DNA from: Bedellia somnulentella
Lineage: Eukaryota; Arthropoda; Insecta; Lepidoptera; Bedelliidae
Assembly: GCA_963576735.1 (NCBI GenBank)
Contig: OY755198.1
Span: forward strand, 2,046,001-2,110,000
Length of the DNA stretch: 64,000 bases
Reading direction: 5' to 3'
Shown here: piece by piece, positions 1 to 9,861 of the stretch
Position numbering within the stretch: the first letter of the stretch is position 1
Layout: each line of letters begins with the position of its first letter
Translations under genes and position numbers: made by a program
The notes under the pieces: generated by a model
The model's input: only the letters and a program-made list of their open reading frames with translations
The model's database searches: none
What the model was told of the DNA's origin: nothing

Positions 1-1701
1 GCGTTCTGCAATTCCATTTTGATGAGCGGTATAGGGAGCTGATAGGCGTCGTGCGATCCCGTGCTCTTTCAAATAAGCGTCAAATATGGCGTTGATATAT
101 TCTGTTCCGTTATCCGATTGTAAATGTTTCACTTCGTTGCCCGTAAACTTTTCCATTTCATTTTTGTATTCTTTAAATTTTTCTAGTACTTCTGACTTAT
201 TTTTCATAAGGTAGACGCTTGAATATCTACTGTAATCGTCAATGAAAGTAACAAAGTATAGATTTTTACCATTACTAGGAGTGAATGGACCACATACGTC
301 ACTGTGGACAATCTCCAGGCGTTCGGTAGTTCTGGGATTTATTCTTTGTGGAGGGCTTGGTACTCGAGTCATTTTAGCTTCAATACAGATCTCGCAGTCT
401 GACAAAGTCTCGTTTTTGTTGAAGTTCAGGCCAATCAATGTTTCATTGTTGAGTGCCATGTGAAGATCTTTGTCATTCATGTGTCCAAGTTTCCTATGCC
501 AGTCTTGTATGGAGCCTTGTTTTATGTTTGAAGTATCAGGCGTTGCTGCATAGTTCCGTTCTATTTTTGGTGACTTGACATAAAAGAGACCACTGTTGTC
601 AGACTTTACTGCAGTCATTAGTATATCTCCTTTCTTGTTGCGTATAGTAGCTTTGTCATTTTTGAATGTAACGGAAGCTCCATGTTCAGTCATTTTCGGC
701 ACGGATAGTAAATTCTTGCATAGAGAGGGTACGTACAGAGTATTTTCCAGATAAATTTTCCCATATTCGTTCGTCATGGTAACTCTGCCTTCTCCTTTGA
801 TTTCTGTAGAGTTGTTTTCAGATGCGAAATTCAGTTTCCTCGATATAGTCTTCATGTTTTCAAAGTATTCGTATTGATGTGTCATGTGAGAGGTACAGCC
901 GCTGTCAAGTACCCAGTCGTTTTCATCATGTTTGTTTGATATGAGATGACACTCTTCTGCATATAGTAAAGATGAAGAACCATCAGTTAATCTGGTTTTA
1001 GATTTTGTTTTGTTATTCTTCCAACAGTTAGAACAAATTTTGTGCGTCTTTTTCTGAAAGATTTTGTTACCAGTCTTTTTACAAATTTTACAAGTTGCGT
1101 AGAGTGCATTTTCTTCTCCATATGTTTGTGGGTTGTACTCGTTTTGAGTGTTGCGGTGACGAGCGTCGCTCTCTTCTATTATTTTAATTTTAAGTTCGTC
1201 AGGTTTTGGCAAGACGTCGCGTGACTCGATGGCAACACGAAAGTTTTCGTATTCAGAGGATAAACTATATAGCTTCAGTATTGTCAATAGATCCTCATTA
1301 ATGTTGACATCCATTTCTGCCAATTTGTCAACCGTATCCATGAACTTGTTCAAATGTGCACGTACATCGCTTCCTTCAAGTTTTGTGAGTATGAGTGACT
1401 TAAGAAGAGAAGCTTTACGAGCGGGACCTTTACTTGCATGGATTTCTTTTAATTTATCCCATAGAGCCTTAGCAGTTGTGCAATGTTTTATGTCTTTTAG
1501 TTGAGAAGGAGCAATTAACAAAATAAGTTCAGACTTTGCCATTTTGTCTCCTTCGATATCTGCGGCACATGCATCTTGAGCTAGGGGCGTTTCAACGTAT
1601 TTCCAAAATTTTGATTTTATCAAGACAGCTTCGGCTTGCATAGCCCATGTGTCATAATTTTCTTGACCAAGTGGATCAATGTGCAGTGATGATTTCGGCA
1701 T
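1..1701 (-). CDS. Copia-type gag-pol polyprotein, 5' part, runs off the window
   Basis: A single open frame of 567 codons starts at ATG 1701 and is still open at base 1, so the protein is truncated by the window edge. In order it shows a Gag-like region (about residues 1-190), a Cys-rich stretch (CKIC...CSNC, about 205-235), an aspartic protease motif DSGCTSHM with D266, a gag-pre-integrase motif (WHRKLGHM) and an integrase core. The three catalytic positions are visible: D468 (HSDVCGP), D530 (QSDNGTEY) and E566 (NGIAE). The D-61-D-35-E spacing is normal for Copia integrase. RT and RNase H lie outside the window. The start is chosen because it is the first ATG downstream of the LTR and primer-binding site, and the frame has no stop or frameshift. 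This looks like a young and possibly active element; whether the rest is intact cannot be seen. Confidence 0.93.
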   Translation of the reverse strand, partial: MPKSSLHIDPLGQENYDTWAMQAEAVLIKSKFWKYVETPLAQDACAADIEGDKMAKSELILLIAPSQLKDIKHCTTAKALWDKLKEIHASKGPARKASLLKSLILTKLEGSDVRAHLNKFMDTVDKLAEMDVNINEDLLTILKLYSLSSEYENFRVAIESRDVLPKPDELKIKIIEESDARHRNTQNEYNPQTYGEENALYATCKICKKTGNKIFQKKTHKICSNCWKNNKTKSKTRLTDGSSSLLYAEECHLISNKHDENDWVLDSGCTSHMTHQYEYFENMKTISRKLNFASENNSTEIKGEGRVTMTNEYGKIYLENTLYVPSLCKNLLSVPKMTEHGASVTFKNDKATIRNKKGDILMTAVKSDNSGLFYVKSPKIERNYAATPDTSNIKQGSIQDWHRKLGHMNDKDLHMALNNETLIGLNFNKNETLSDCEICIEAKMTRVPSPPQRINPRTTERLEIVHSDVCGPFTPSNGKNLYFVTFIDDYSRYSSVYLMKNKSEVLEKFKEYKNEMEKFTGNEVKHLQSDNGTEYINAIFDAYLKEHGIARRLSAPYTAHQNGIAER

Positions 1702-1742
1702 CGTTGATACTTTTATTTATCACTGATCACTGTTATTTATTC

Positions 1743-1754
1743 GCTCTGCTACCA
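1743..1754 (-). other. Copia primer-binding site
   Basis: The element strand reads TGGTAGCAGAGC immediately after the LTR end and about 40 bases before the gag-pol ATG. This resembles the initiator-tRNA-Met type primer sites (TGGTATCAGAGC) known from many Copia elements. Its position next to the LTR is the main support. Confidence 0.7.
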
Positions 1755-1887
1755 TATTAAGTAATTTAAAGTTAAGGAAAATACGATATGCAAGTTGAAG
1801 GCATTTATATATATTAAAGTTATTTTACAGTAAACAGATCTATCAAAAGGTTGCTATGCAACGACACTGATCTATGGTCACTTAACA
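1755..1887 (-). repeat. 5' LTR of the Copia element (133 bp)
   Basis: On the element strand the block begins TGTTAAGT and ends ACTTAATA, which are inverted repeats with one mismatch, as LTR ends should be. It directly abuts the primer-binding site. A TATA-like TATATATAAA occurs inside it. The length is short but normal for insect Copia elements. The 3' LTR is off the window, so the pair cannot be compared. The flanking bases at 1888-1892 would be one copy of a 5-bp target duplication. Confidence 0.75.
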
Positions 1888-1958
1888 TGGTTGATTTCCA
1901 ATTGCATCTTCCAGTGGCCGCAATCCATTTTTCTCGTAGATTCGGGTCTTTAGGAAAA
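1888..1958 (-). pseudogene. THAP-domain exon fragment interrupted by the Copia LTR
   Basis: The minus strand carries a splice-acceptor-like TTCATTACAG at 1968-1959, followed by an open 71-base stretch that translates to FPKDPNLREKWIAATGR and a few more residues. The FPKDPxLRxxW motif is characteristic of THAP DNA-binding domains, found in host transcription factors and in P-element/THAP9 transposases. The reading ends exactly where the Copia LTR begins, so the insertion interrupted the exon. The zinc-ligand residues would lie in neighbouring exons that I did not identify. It could be a host gene or a P-like transposon; the sequence does not decide. Confidence 0.55.
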
Positions 1959-2480
1959 CTGTAATGAATACGAAGAAATTAAATAAACATAACAAATTTA
2001 TTACTTACTAATTCCGTAGATAACAATTGGAAATCATTCAGCGTCGCTATAGCGCGACGAAATACATAATATACTCACTCATTAACATCAGTTTACTAAT
2101 TTGAAAATTTTACCCTAACGACAGGGTAGGATGAAAACGTGAATTATGGGAACACTGAGATACTGCATATTTTTAGGTTATGCTATTAAAAATTGCTCAA
2201 AATAACTAAAGAAAACGCTAGTAATCTAGTTCAACGTAATTAACATTTGAATCACTTTTTTTCTGATCGCGCAATGTATTTATTATGTATTTATCTGTAG
2301 AAAAACATTAAAAAACTCACTCACTTGTGGAAAGTCAATCCTTCGATGTGTTTTTCGCTGCGGATTCCGCAGCCAAGCACGCTACACCCACTCAACCATA
2401 CCTCACTAAATAATAAGTTTAACTAATGGAGTCTCTTTTATCACAATAACAATATACAAATGAATATTGTTATTGGGGGT
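1959..2480. other. No gene seen; AT-rich spacer
   Basis: AT-rich sequence between the THAP fragment and the first R2-like retrotransposon. It presumably includes intron of the THAP gene. No open frame, repeat or RNA structure that I can support. Confidence 0.5.
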
Positions 2481-5400
2481 GACGTCTAACCATTATAACG
2501 TCACATCGTGCTCAATAAAATATATATATTTAAAATTATTTAACAAGCCAAAAATACTAATATGCCACTGATATACATGTGTTGAGAATCTGCGGTTCAA
2601 ACAAACATTTGGTTTGCTATAATTGACAAAGCTGAGGGAAAGAAAACAATAGAAATAAATTGTAAATATTTTGACAGTTTCAAAAATCAGCGTTGCGCAG
2701 TAGCCGCCTTTGTCCATAGTTACCGAGGAACATCACCTAGGCGATAGCAACAAAATTTGACGTATCCATAGTAACAATCAATAATCTCCAAGGAAACAAC
2801 AAAAAATCAAGACAATAAGAAGAAAATCTTATGAGTGCTTTTTAGTTTTTATGATATGTTTTTTAGGTATTGTTTTTTTTGGTATGCTTTTGAATGCCTC
2901 TAAATGATTTAAGTGCTAATTCTCAAACAGGAGCTTTGGTGTCCTCACAATTAGAAAAATGTCCTCATTGTTCTCAACCACGGTTTTTTAAGGGAAAACG
3001 TGGTCTTAATATACATATCTCAAAATGTCACAATCGTCATCTCACTCCACAAATCATTCCAACGTTACCAGCATCATCCCTCACCTTACCTAGTGCAAGT
3101 TATCATGTAGACTCAAAATTATTTTGGAAAGAACTGTCTAAATTAAAATCATTTATACCGATAATCAAGAGAATACCTCGTGGTGCTCGTGTATCAGTTG
3201 CATCGTCACTCACTAAAACTATAAAAACGGTGGTTGAGAACAATGATTTTGAAAGCTGGAAAAATCTGCTATTATTTAGTTTTAAAACCTTGCATGCACC
3301 TAAAAATTCTAAATTATCACTTACACAAACAATTAAACAAAACTGCTTAGCACCTTTAGACACAGATTTTATAACTAAATTCCCACAAAACAGTTACGAT
3401 ATAAATCGTAAAATTAAAAGTAAAATTGCAGATGGTGACATCAGAGGTGCCGCACAATTAATATTTTCTAGTGACACCTTAGCTCCCGACACCCCGGAAA
3501 CGCTCCTATCGCTGCAGTCGAAGCATCCTTCTTCAAACAGAGGCTTGACCATGCCAGATGCGCCGGACCAATCTATCGTCGCACCCGAGGCGACAGCACA
3601 GGAAACGCTGGCGGCGATACTGTCTTTCAGGAACGGATCTGCTGGTGGCCTCGATGGTCTCACACCACAACATCTGAAAGATCTTTTGTGTGGGGCCGTC
3701 GGGGAACACAGAGATGCGTTACTTGCTCAGTTGACCCGCTTAGTGAACCTGATGCTGTCGGGTCGGGTCTGTGACGATATTTTGGATCTCTTATATGGCG
3801 CAAACCTTTGTGCCTTAAAAAAAAAAGACGGTGGTATAAGGCCAATCGCTGTCGGCAACACGATTCGCCGCGTAGTGTCAAAAATTTGTTGTAGGTATAT
3901 TCTACCGGATCTTGCAACATATTTTGAACCGAAACAGCTGGGTTTTGGCACACGCGGTGGCTGTGAAGCTGCAGTACATTCGGCTCGCACCTACGTCGCA
4001 CATGGGGCGGGCCAAGTCCTTTTGAAGGTGGATGTTAAAAATGCATTCAACTCAGTGGATCGGGCAGCCTTGTTGACTGAAGTTAAAAAGAAAGCTCCAC
4101 ATATTTTAAACTATATTTGGCAGTGTTATAGTAAACCAACTAAATTATTATACAAAGAAAATTTAATTTCATCTTGTATCGGCTGTCAACAAGGAGATCC
4201 CCTAGGACCAGCAATATTCAGCCTAGCTATCCATCCATACATTGAATCAATCGCCTCTAAATTCAATGTATGGTACCTAGATGACGGGACCATAGGTGGC
4301 GATGCGAATACAGTATTAAATGATTTTCAAAATTTAAAATTATCTTTTTCATCCATCGGCCTAGATTTTAATTTTAATAAATGCGAATTATATATTAAAA
4401 ACTGTCTGCCCGATGAACAAAAAACTGAAATTGTTAATAAATTCAACGAAATAGCACCAAACATTACGGTCCTACATAATGATTCGCTTCGTCTCCTTGG
4501 TGCCCCTCTAAACGAAAATTCCCTTCCAGATTTTATTCAAGACAAAATTTCAAAATTCAACCAATATTCGGAGCGTTTACAATCTATAAATCCCCATTTG
4601 GCCTATACAATTATAAAATTCTGTTTGTTCGTCCCCAAATTCACATATTTTTTAAGATGTTGCGACACTTGGAGGCTTGTTTCGGCTTTGAAGGATTTAG
4701 ACAATATTATACGAGATACGTTATGCAAAATTCTAAATTGTAAATTTGATGACCAAAGCTGGGATCAGGCTACCCTACCAGTTCGGTATGGAGGTTTGGG
4801 CGTACGCAAACCATCTGACGTGGCTTTACCTGCATTCTTGTCATCAGTACATTCTACAATTGATCTGTACCAAAAAATTGTCAGTCCCTCTTTAGGTGAC
4901 ACAGATATCAGTGGAATGGACGATGCCAAGACTGCATGGATTGCTTTGCTTGGTCCAGATTCGAGTGTTCCGACAAACATGGCTTCTCAGAAGTCTTGGG
5001 ATGACATACTGTGCGGGCGGATTCAATTAAACCTCTTGAACTCTGCTTCTGATCCTGCACAGCGTGCTCGTCTCATGGCCTCTATGGAACCTGAGTCGGG
5101 ATACTGGTTGAATGCATTACCTTCTGAGGCGATTGGTACGTTACTGGACAGGTCGACTTTTTGTTTAGGAGTATGTTTGAGAGTTGGTGCCAGAATCATT
5201 GAAATTCATCGTTGTCGCTGTGGAGTACAGGTTGACCAATGGGGCCACCACGGACTTTCATGCCCCCGCAGTGCAGGTCGCCTGTCACGACACGCTGCCC
5301 TAAATGATATCATCCGTCGGGCTCTTGTCAGCGCCCACGTGCCAGCGACCTTGGAACCTCCTGGTTTAATGCGGGACGATGGCAGGAGACCCGATGGTAT

Positions 5401-5885
5401 GACTTTGTTGCCTTGGAGGAATGGCAGGGCGCTGATATGGGATGCAACCTGTGTCGACACTCTGGCGCCTTGCCATTTATCCGGGTCGGCAGCACGGGCA
5501 GGTACTGCTGCTGCCAACGCCGAGAGTTTCAAACGGCGTAAATACTCAGTTTTATCAAATGACTATCATTTTATACCTTTCGCCGTTGAAACTCTCGGCC
5601 CGTGGGGCAACGAGGCGCGGCTTTTCTTTAAAGAACTGTCCGCTCGCCTCGTGGAAGTGTGTGGTGATCCCAGAGCTGGCAGCTACCTCGGCCAACGCAT
5701 TAGCTTGGCCATCCAAAGAGGAAATGCTGCTAGCATATTGGGCACGTTACCCTACACCGAGAACGATGAATTTCACGAAATTTTTCGTTTGTAATATATA
5801 CATATTTGGCTATTATTTAATTTTTAATTTTTATACTATCAATGTAAATATGTTTTAATTGTAAAAGTTTAATAAATAGAATGAA
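2480..5885 (+). mobile_element. R2-like non-LTR retrotransposon with restriction-like endonuclease, copy 1
   Basis: The unit contains a 5' leader of about 400 bases, a single 966-codon ORF and a short AT-rich 3' UTR ending near AATAAATAGAATGAATAAAA. The leader matches the leader of the second copy (52369-55787) in blocks such as ACATCGTGCTCA, which places the 5' end near 2480. A single ORF with zinc finger, RT and C-terminal endonuclease is the arrangement of the R2/R4/CRE group, which lack an apurinic endonuclease. Exact termini and target duplication of this copy are not clear. Confidence 0.75.
2894..5794 (+). CDS. Retrotransposon polyprotein: zinc finger, YLDDG reverse transcriptase, RLE endonuclease
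   Basis: The 966-residue ORF is intact. Near the N-terminus is a zinc finger (C23, C26, H41, C45/H46). The RT has a motif A aspartate at D380 (KVDVKNAF) and the catalytic pair at D463-D464 in WYLDDGT. The box is YLDD rather than the FADD/YADD of most insect LINEs. The C-terminus has a Cys/His knuckle (C774, C776, HHGLSC) followed by RPDG (P833-D834) and WDAT (D850). This fits the PD-(D/E)xK-type endonuclease that nicks the target in R2-like elements. The ATG at 2894 is followed by NDLSANSQTG, which is conserved in copy 2. By eye the two copies are roughly 80% identical, so they represent separate insertions rather than a recent duplication. The clade assignment is uncertain. Confidence 0.9.
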   Translation: MPLNDLSANSQTGALVSSQLEKCPHCSQPRFFKGKRGLNIHISKCHNRHLTPQIIPTLPASSLTLPSASYHVDSKLFWKELSKLKSFIPIIKRIPRGARVSVASSLTKTIKTVVENNDFESWKNLLLFSFKTLHAPKNSKLSLTQTIKQNCLAPLDTDFITKFPQNSYDINRKIKSKIADGDIRGAAQLIFSSDTLAPDTPETLLSLQSKHPSSNRGLTMPDAPDQSIVAPEATAQETLAAILSFRNGSAGGLDGLTPQHLKDLLCGAVGEHRDALLAQLTRLVNLMLSGRVCDDILDLLYGANLCALKKKDGGIRPIAVGNTIRRVVSKICCRYILPDLATYFEPKQLGFGTRGGCEAAVHSARTYVAHGAGQVLLKVDVKNAFNSVDRAALLTEVKKKAPHILNYIWQCYSKPTKLLYKENLISSCIGCQQGDPLGPAIFSLAIHPYIESIASKFNVWYLDDGTIGGDANTVLNDFQNLKLSFSSIGLDFNFNKCELYIKNCLPDEQKTEIVNKFNEIAPNITVLHNDSLRLLGAPLNENSLPDFIQDKISKFNQYSERLQSINPHLAYTIIKFCLFVPKFTYFLRCCDTWRLVSALKDLDNIIRDTLCKILNCKFDDQSWDQATLPVRYGGLGVRKPSDVALPAFLSSVHSTIDLYQKIVSPSLGDTDISGMDDAKTAWIALLGPDSSVPTNMASQKSWDDILCGRIQLNLLNSASDPAQRARLMASMEPESGYWLNALPSEAIGTLLDRSTFCLGVCLRVGARIIEIHRCRCGVQVDQWGHHGLSCPRSAGRLSRHAALNDIIRRALVSAHVPATLEPPGLMRDDGRRPDGMTLLPWRNGRALIWDATCVDTLAPCHLSGSAARAGTAAANAESFKRRKYSVLSNDYHFIPFAVETLGPWGNEARLFFKELSARLVEVCGDPRAGSYLGQRISLAIQRGNAASILGTLPYTENDEFHEIFRL

Positions 5886-6071
5886 TAAAATCTTTCTCAA
5901 AATCAAAAGAAAACCAAAATCGCTCACAAGTCGACGCTTTGTTTGTCACGCTTTAAAAGTGTGACATCAACAAAACGGGTTACGCGATAGAGATGACAAT
6001 AAAGTTTTGTGTCTCTTTTTAACATATAAGAACTTAAATAAGGGCTTCTCTTTTTAAAATGGATGACGTAA
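5886..6071. other. No gene seen
   Basis: Short spacer between the retrotransposon tail and a MITE; no coding potential or recognised repeat. Confidence 0.5.
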
Positions 6072-6322
6072 GGGCCGGCGCTGACTGCCGGCATGGCATG
6101 GCAAAGGATTTCGGTAAGATGTAGCCATTTTTAATCTTATTACCATGAGTATGGAATTCATTTTACTTTATTTTGACACAACGATGCCGAGGGAGGCCGC
6201 GGTAGGACAGAACGTCGGCATCGTTGAGTAAAATGAATTCTATACTCATCGTAATAAGATTAAAAATGGCTATATCTTACCGAAATCCTTTGCCATGCCA
6301 TGCCGGCAGTCAGCGCCGGCCC
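6072..6322. mobile_element. Foldback MITE with TAA duplication, PIF/Harbinger-like
   Basis: The 251-bp unit is almost entirely an inverted repeat: the left arm begins GGGCCGGCGCTGACTGCCGG and the right arm is its complement, with a loop of about 50 bases around 6175-6225. TAA stands on both sides (6069-6071 and 6323-6325), as expected for the 3-bp TWA duplications of PIF/Harbinger elements. It has no coding capacity. The superfamily is an inference from the duplication and the G-rich terminus. Confidence 0.7.
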
Positions 6323-6775
6323 TAACATCGCTTTGTCTATAGTGTCCATAGTCAAAGGTTTTTACGAATTTGACCCACGGCCTTATGACTCCTCTAGTTT
6401 GTTCTTGACCTTAGGGTAGATTTGGGGTAGAATGATACTGACAGTATTGTTTGTTTGTTTGTATCCTTGTTTCATTTTAGAACAGGGTAAGATATAAACT
6501 ATGCAGCCTATAGTGTAATATATGTTTCAATTGAGGATCTTACAAAGTGCGATTCATTTACGGTTACACAATCAGATGAAATTTGCTCGATAGAAAAAAG
6601 GCTAAAAGTTGCCTCTTTTTATAAAACATTTTTGATATTGTGCTTAAAATAATTAATTAATTGACCTTATTTTTACACCAATCTTTAGATAATTTATTCT
6701 TCTAGAGAATATCGTAGAGGTGGATGTTATAGTTTCATTTTCTTATTTATAATGCCTAAAAACCCATAAAATTAT
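6323..6775. other. No gene seen; AT-rich spacer
   Basis: AT-rich sequence between the foldback MITE and the GC-rich Jockey-like LINE. No supported feature. Confidence 0.5.
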
Positions 6776-7077
6776 GAGCGACACACCACTCTCCGGGGTC
6801 TCCAGGCTTCGTCATCGTCAATCGTCAGTGTCAGTCGCGCGGTGGCGCTTATCGACGTCGGACCTGAGCCAGTGCTCCTCCCGTCCGGCGCGCGACGTGT
6901 GACGCTTAAGAGGACCTTCCACGCGGCTCTGAACACCAGGCTCGGCACGCGCGGGACAGGCGTCGGGGTTTCCCCCATGGGCCAGCTTCGTCTCGGGGGG
7001 GAACGTCCCCCCCGGTCTTTGGGCACCTCCCCAGGCGATATAGGGGAGGGGTGGCTATCCCTGTTGGGGATTAGCCA

Positions 7078-9861
7078 CTAAGGAGGGTGAGGGAGGGTGA
7101 GGATACGCGTTACGCACCTCACCCTCGGGACTGACGTCGGGGCAGTTGGCGGTGGAAGGGGCGGTCCCCGGGGTCGCGTGTCTTGCGACTCCGGGGAGCG
7201 CGCGAGTTCCCGAGGCAGCGGTCGCCCGTCGGGCGGTCGTGCGTGTAGCGGGGCGATTCCGCGGAGGTGCTCGTGGCGGCAGTTGTCCGCCCGGTCGAAC
7301 AGACGACGGGTCAACCCCACCACGAATTCCTCCACGGTCTCGACCCGGAGATCACGGTGGATCGTGCTATTACGCACGTACCGCCCGGCTTTCACAAATT
7401 GGCGGAGCACCATGTTCTGAACCCTCTGCAAGCGTTGCTTGTTCTGGGCTGAGAGTAGGCCATACCAGGCCGGCGCCGCGTACGTCAGGCGGGAGCGTAT
7501 ATACATTTTGTATATACGCAGTTTGGCTCGTAGTGGCAGGCCGGAGTCGAGCACCGGCCGCAAGACCGACCGGGCCCCGAGGGCTCTATGGCGGACATGG
7601 TCCACCATAGACCCCATACGGAGGTTGCGGTCGATCTTGCAGCCCAGGTACTTGACCGAGGTCTGCCACTCGATGCTCTCGCCGCCTAACGTAAGCGGCG
7701 CGAGCCCGGTCGGCCGTCTCACCCTGGTGATCAGGGCGGCCGTCTTCCCGACGTTGACGGCCGTCCTCCACCGACCAAGCCAAGCCGGCAGAAGGTCCAG
7801 GACACGTTGCATCTTGGCAACCGCTACCCGGGGCCGACGAGAGGAGGCGAAGAAGGCGCTGTCGTCGGCGTAGAGCGCCAGCGTAACGTCCTCCTCACCC
7901 TCGTATAGGGTGTTACCCTCGAGGGTGGGGATGTCGTTGGTGTACAGCGCGTACAGCAGTGGAGAGACACAGCTCCCCTGGGGAGTTCCCGCACGGATCG
8001 GCTTCACCTCGGACCGGGCGTCCTCCACCGACACATAGAAGGACCTCCCCTCCAAAAAGGAGGCGATGATCCTCACATATGCCGGCGGCACCCCCGCCTC
8101 CAAGAGTTTGAACAGGGCCCCGCTATGCCACACACGGTCGAACGCTCTTTCTATGTCTAGAAAGACGGCGACCGTGTAGCGTCCCCTGTTCATCTCGGAG
8201 GAGAGGTGTTCGACTACCCTCACGAGCTGGAGCGTCGTACTATGGCTGTCGCGAAAGCCGTGTTGTTCGTCCCGCAGCTGAGTGTGGGGACGAAGGCGTC
8301 GCAACAGCAGACGCTCAAACAGCTTCGCGATGTGCGGCAGCAGAGTGATGGGTCGATACCCGCTCGGCTGCCGCCGGTCCTTTCCCTCCTTCGGTAAGAC
8401 AATAATCTTACCGGTCTTCCAGGAGGGTGGGAATCGGCCCGTACGAAATATCCCGTTAAAGAGCCTCGTCATGGCGACGAGGGCTCTACGGGGGAGCTGT
8501 ACTAGGGCCTCGACGGGAATCCCGTCGGGGCCGGGAGCCTTCCGCCTGTTGAGGCTATTGACCAACTTCCGGACCTCCGAGGGGGAGATGAAGTCATCCC
8601 CCCTGATCGGAGGTATCCGGTCGTCGGTCAAAAACTGCTGTACCCGCCGTTCCACGAGGCTATTGTGCTCTTGGTCGACGACAGGGTTAGGCGAGAATTG
8701 ACTCTCGAAATGATCCGCCAATATCGCGGCTCGGTCCGACGCTGAGTAGCAGCGTTTGCCACCCCGGTCGAAGATGGGACAGACCGGGGCCGGAGCCCGG
8801 CTGAGCTTAGAGTTCAGCCGGTAGAGGGTGGCGTCGTCCTCAGAGGCTCTCTCAATGAGGTTTTCCCACGTCCACCCTCGGAACTCCGTTATCGCGTCCT
8901 TGATAAAGGACGTGATAGCATTCAGCTGCCTTTTCAGCGCCGGACTTCGCGCGCGTAACTTCCGCCGGAGATGCTCCGGCAGGAGGTGACGACTCGCGAG
9001 AGCCGGCTGAGGCCGGGCTATTGTTGCGCCATCCTTGGCCGACGCGATGGCCGAAGCTAAAGCCTCGGCCAGCTCGTCGACGTCGGTGGCGCACGATATC
9101 CCCCCCGTTGGGTGGAACTCCTCCATTTTGGAGGAGTATGCACCCCAGTCAATCTTGACCCGGGGAGGAAGGGGATGCCGGAAATCAGCGTTCATTCCGA
9201 GAGCCAGAAGAACGGGGAGGTGCTGCGTGTCGGCGTCATACAGCACCTCGATCGCCGTCGGGCATGTTATCCCCGACAGCAGAGCTATGTCCAGGACATC
9301 GGGAAGATGATTCGGGTTGGCCGGGTAGTGCGTCGGGGTGCAGGGGGCAATGACCGTATAGTCGTTGTCCTCCGCATCCCTCAGCAGTCCCCGCCCAGCC
9401 GAATTGTAGGTGGCCGAATTCCACTGCGGATGCTTGGCGTTGAAATCGCCTAACACCACAGTGGCGGTCCGGCCATCCACTATGTTCCGGATGTCCTGGG
9501 GATAGAAGGGGCAATCAGGCGGTTTGTAGGCGGCGTACACCTTGAGCTCCATGTCGGCCGCCCTTAACAGTATTCCGATAGATCGGACACTGCTAAAGGC
9601 TGGCTGTCCCAACTCTTCATGCACCAGGTCTCTCCTTACGAGTACTGCGGTACCTCGGTACGCAATACCCCTCGGGGAGACCTCGTCCCTACGGTACACG
9701 AAGAAGTTGGGTACGCGGAGCTCCTCGCTATGTCTCAGCTTGGTTTCCCCCAGGAGCACGATGTGGACGTCATGCTCCTGGACCAAAGTGCGGAGACTTA
9801 GGATGTGGCCCCTGATACCGCCGGGATTCCAATACACAATGCGTAGAGATGTACTACCCAT
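7078..9861 (-). CDS. Jockey-like LINE ORF2: apurinic endonuclease and reverse transcriptase
   Basis: The ORF of 927 residues is intact. The N-terminal endonuclease/exonuclease/phosphatase domain starts at LRIVYWNPGG and includes LLGETKL and LGDFNAKHPQWN (about residue 140). The RT domain covers about residues 430-700 with KEGKDR..SGYRPITLL, HGFRDSHST, FLDIERAFDRVW, GTPQGSCVSPLLY and the catalytic YADD near residue 662. No RNase H domain follows, as is usual in the Jockey clade. The start ATG at 9861 overlaps the stop of ORF1 in the string ATGGGTAG, suggesting coupled reinitiation on one bicistronic RNA. The enzyme would nick DNA and prime reverse transcription at the target site. Confidence 0.92.
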   Translation of the reverse strand: MGSTSLRIVYWNPGGIRGHILSLRTLVQEHDVHIVLLGETKLRHSEELRVPNFFVYRRDEVSPRGIAYRGTAVLVRRDLVHEELGQPAFSSVRSIGILLRAADMELKVYAAYKPPDCPFYPQDIRNIVDGRTATVVLGDFNAKHPQWNSATYNSAGRGLLRDAEDNDYTVIAPCTPTHYPANPNHLPDVLDIALLSGITCPTAIEVLYDADTQHLPVLLALGMNADFRHPLPPRVKIDWGAYSSKMEEFHPTGGISCATDVDELAEALASAIASAKDGATIARPQPALASRHLLPEHLRRKLRARSPALKRQLNAITSFIKDAITEFRGWTWENLIERASEDDATLYRLNSKLSRAPAPVCPIFDRGGKRCYSASDRAAILADHFESQFSPNPVVDQEHNSLVERRVQQFLTDDRIPPIRGDDFISPSEVRKLVNSLNRRKAPGPDGIPVEALVQLPRRALVAMTRLFNGIFRTGRFPPSWKTGKIIVLPKEGKDRRQPSGYRPITLLPHIAKLFERLLLRRLRPHTQLRDEQHGFRDSHSTTLQLVRVVEHLSSEMNRGRYTVAVFLDIERAFDRVWHSGALFKLLEAGVPPAYVRIIASFLEGRSFYVSVEDARSEVKPIRAGTPQGSCVSPLLYALYTNDIPTLEGNTLYEGEEDVTLALYADDSAFFASSRRPRVAVAKMQRVLDLLPAWLGRWRTAVNVGKTAALITRVRRPTGLAPLTLGGESIEWQTSVKYLGCKIDRNLRMGSMVDHVRHRALGARSVLRPVLDSGLPLRAKLRIYKMYIRSRLTYAAPAWYGLLSAQNKQRLQRVQNMVLRQFVKAGRYVRNSTIHRDLRVETVEEFVVGLTRRLFDRADNCRHEHLRGIAPLHARPPDGRPLPRELARSPESQDTRPRGPPLPPPTAPTSVPRVRCVTRILTLPHPP

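Noticed and set aside
6072..6322. Transcription terminator hairpin
   Set aside because: Arms over 100 bases long with TAA duplications mark a foldback MITE, and bacterial-type terminators do not apply here.
7097..8700. Plus-strand open frames overlapping the GC-rich LINE
   Set aside because: They are mirror frames caused by high GC in the coding strand of ORF2 and show no domain of their own.
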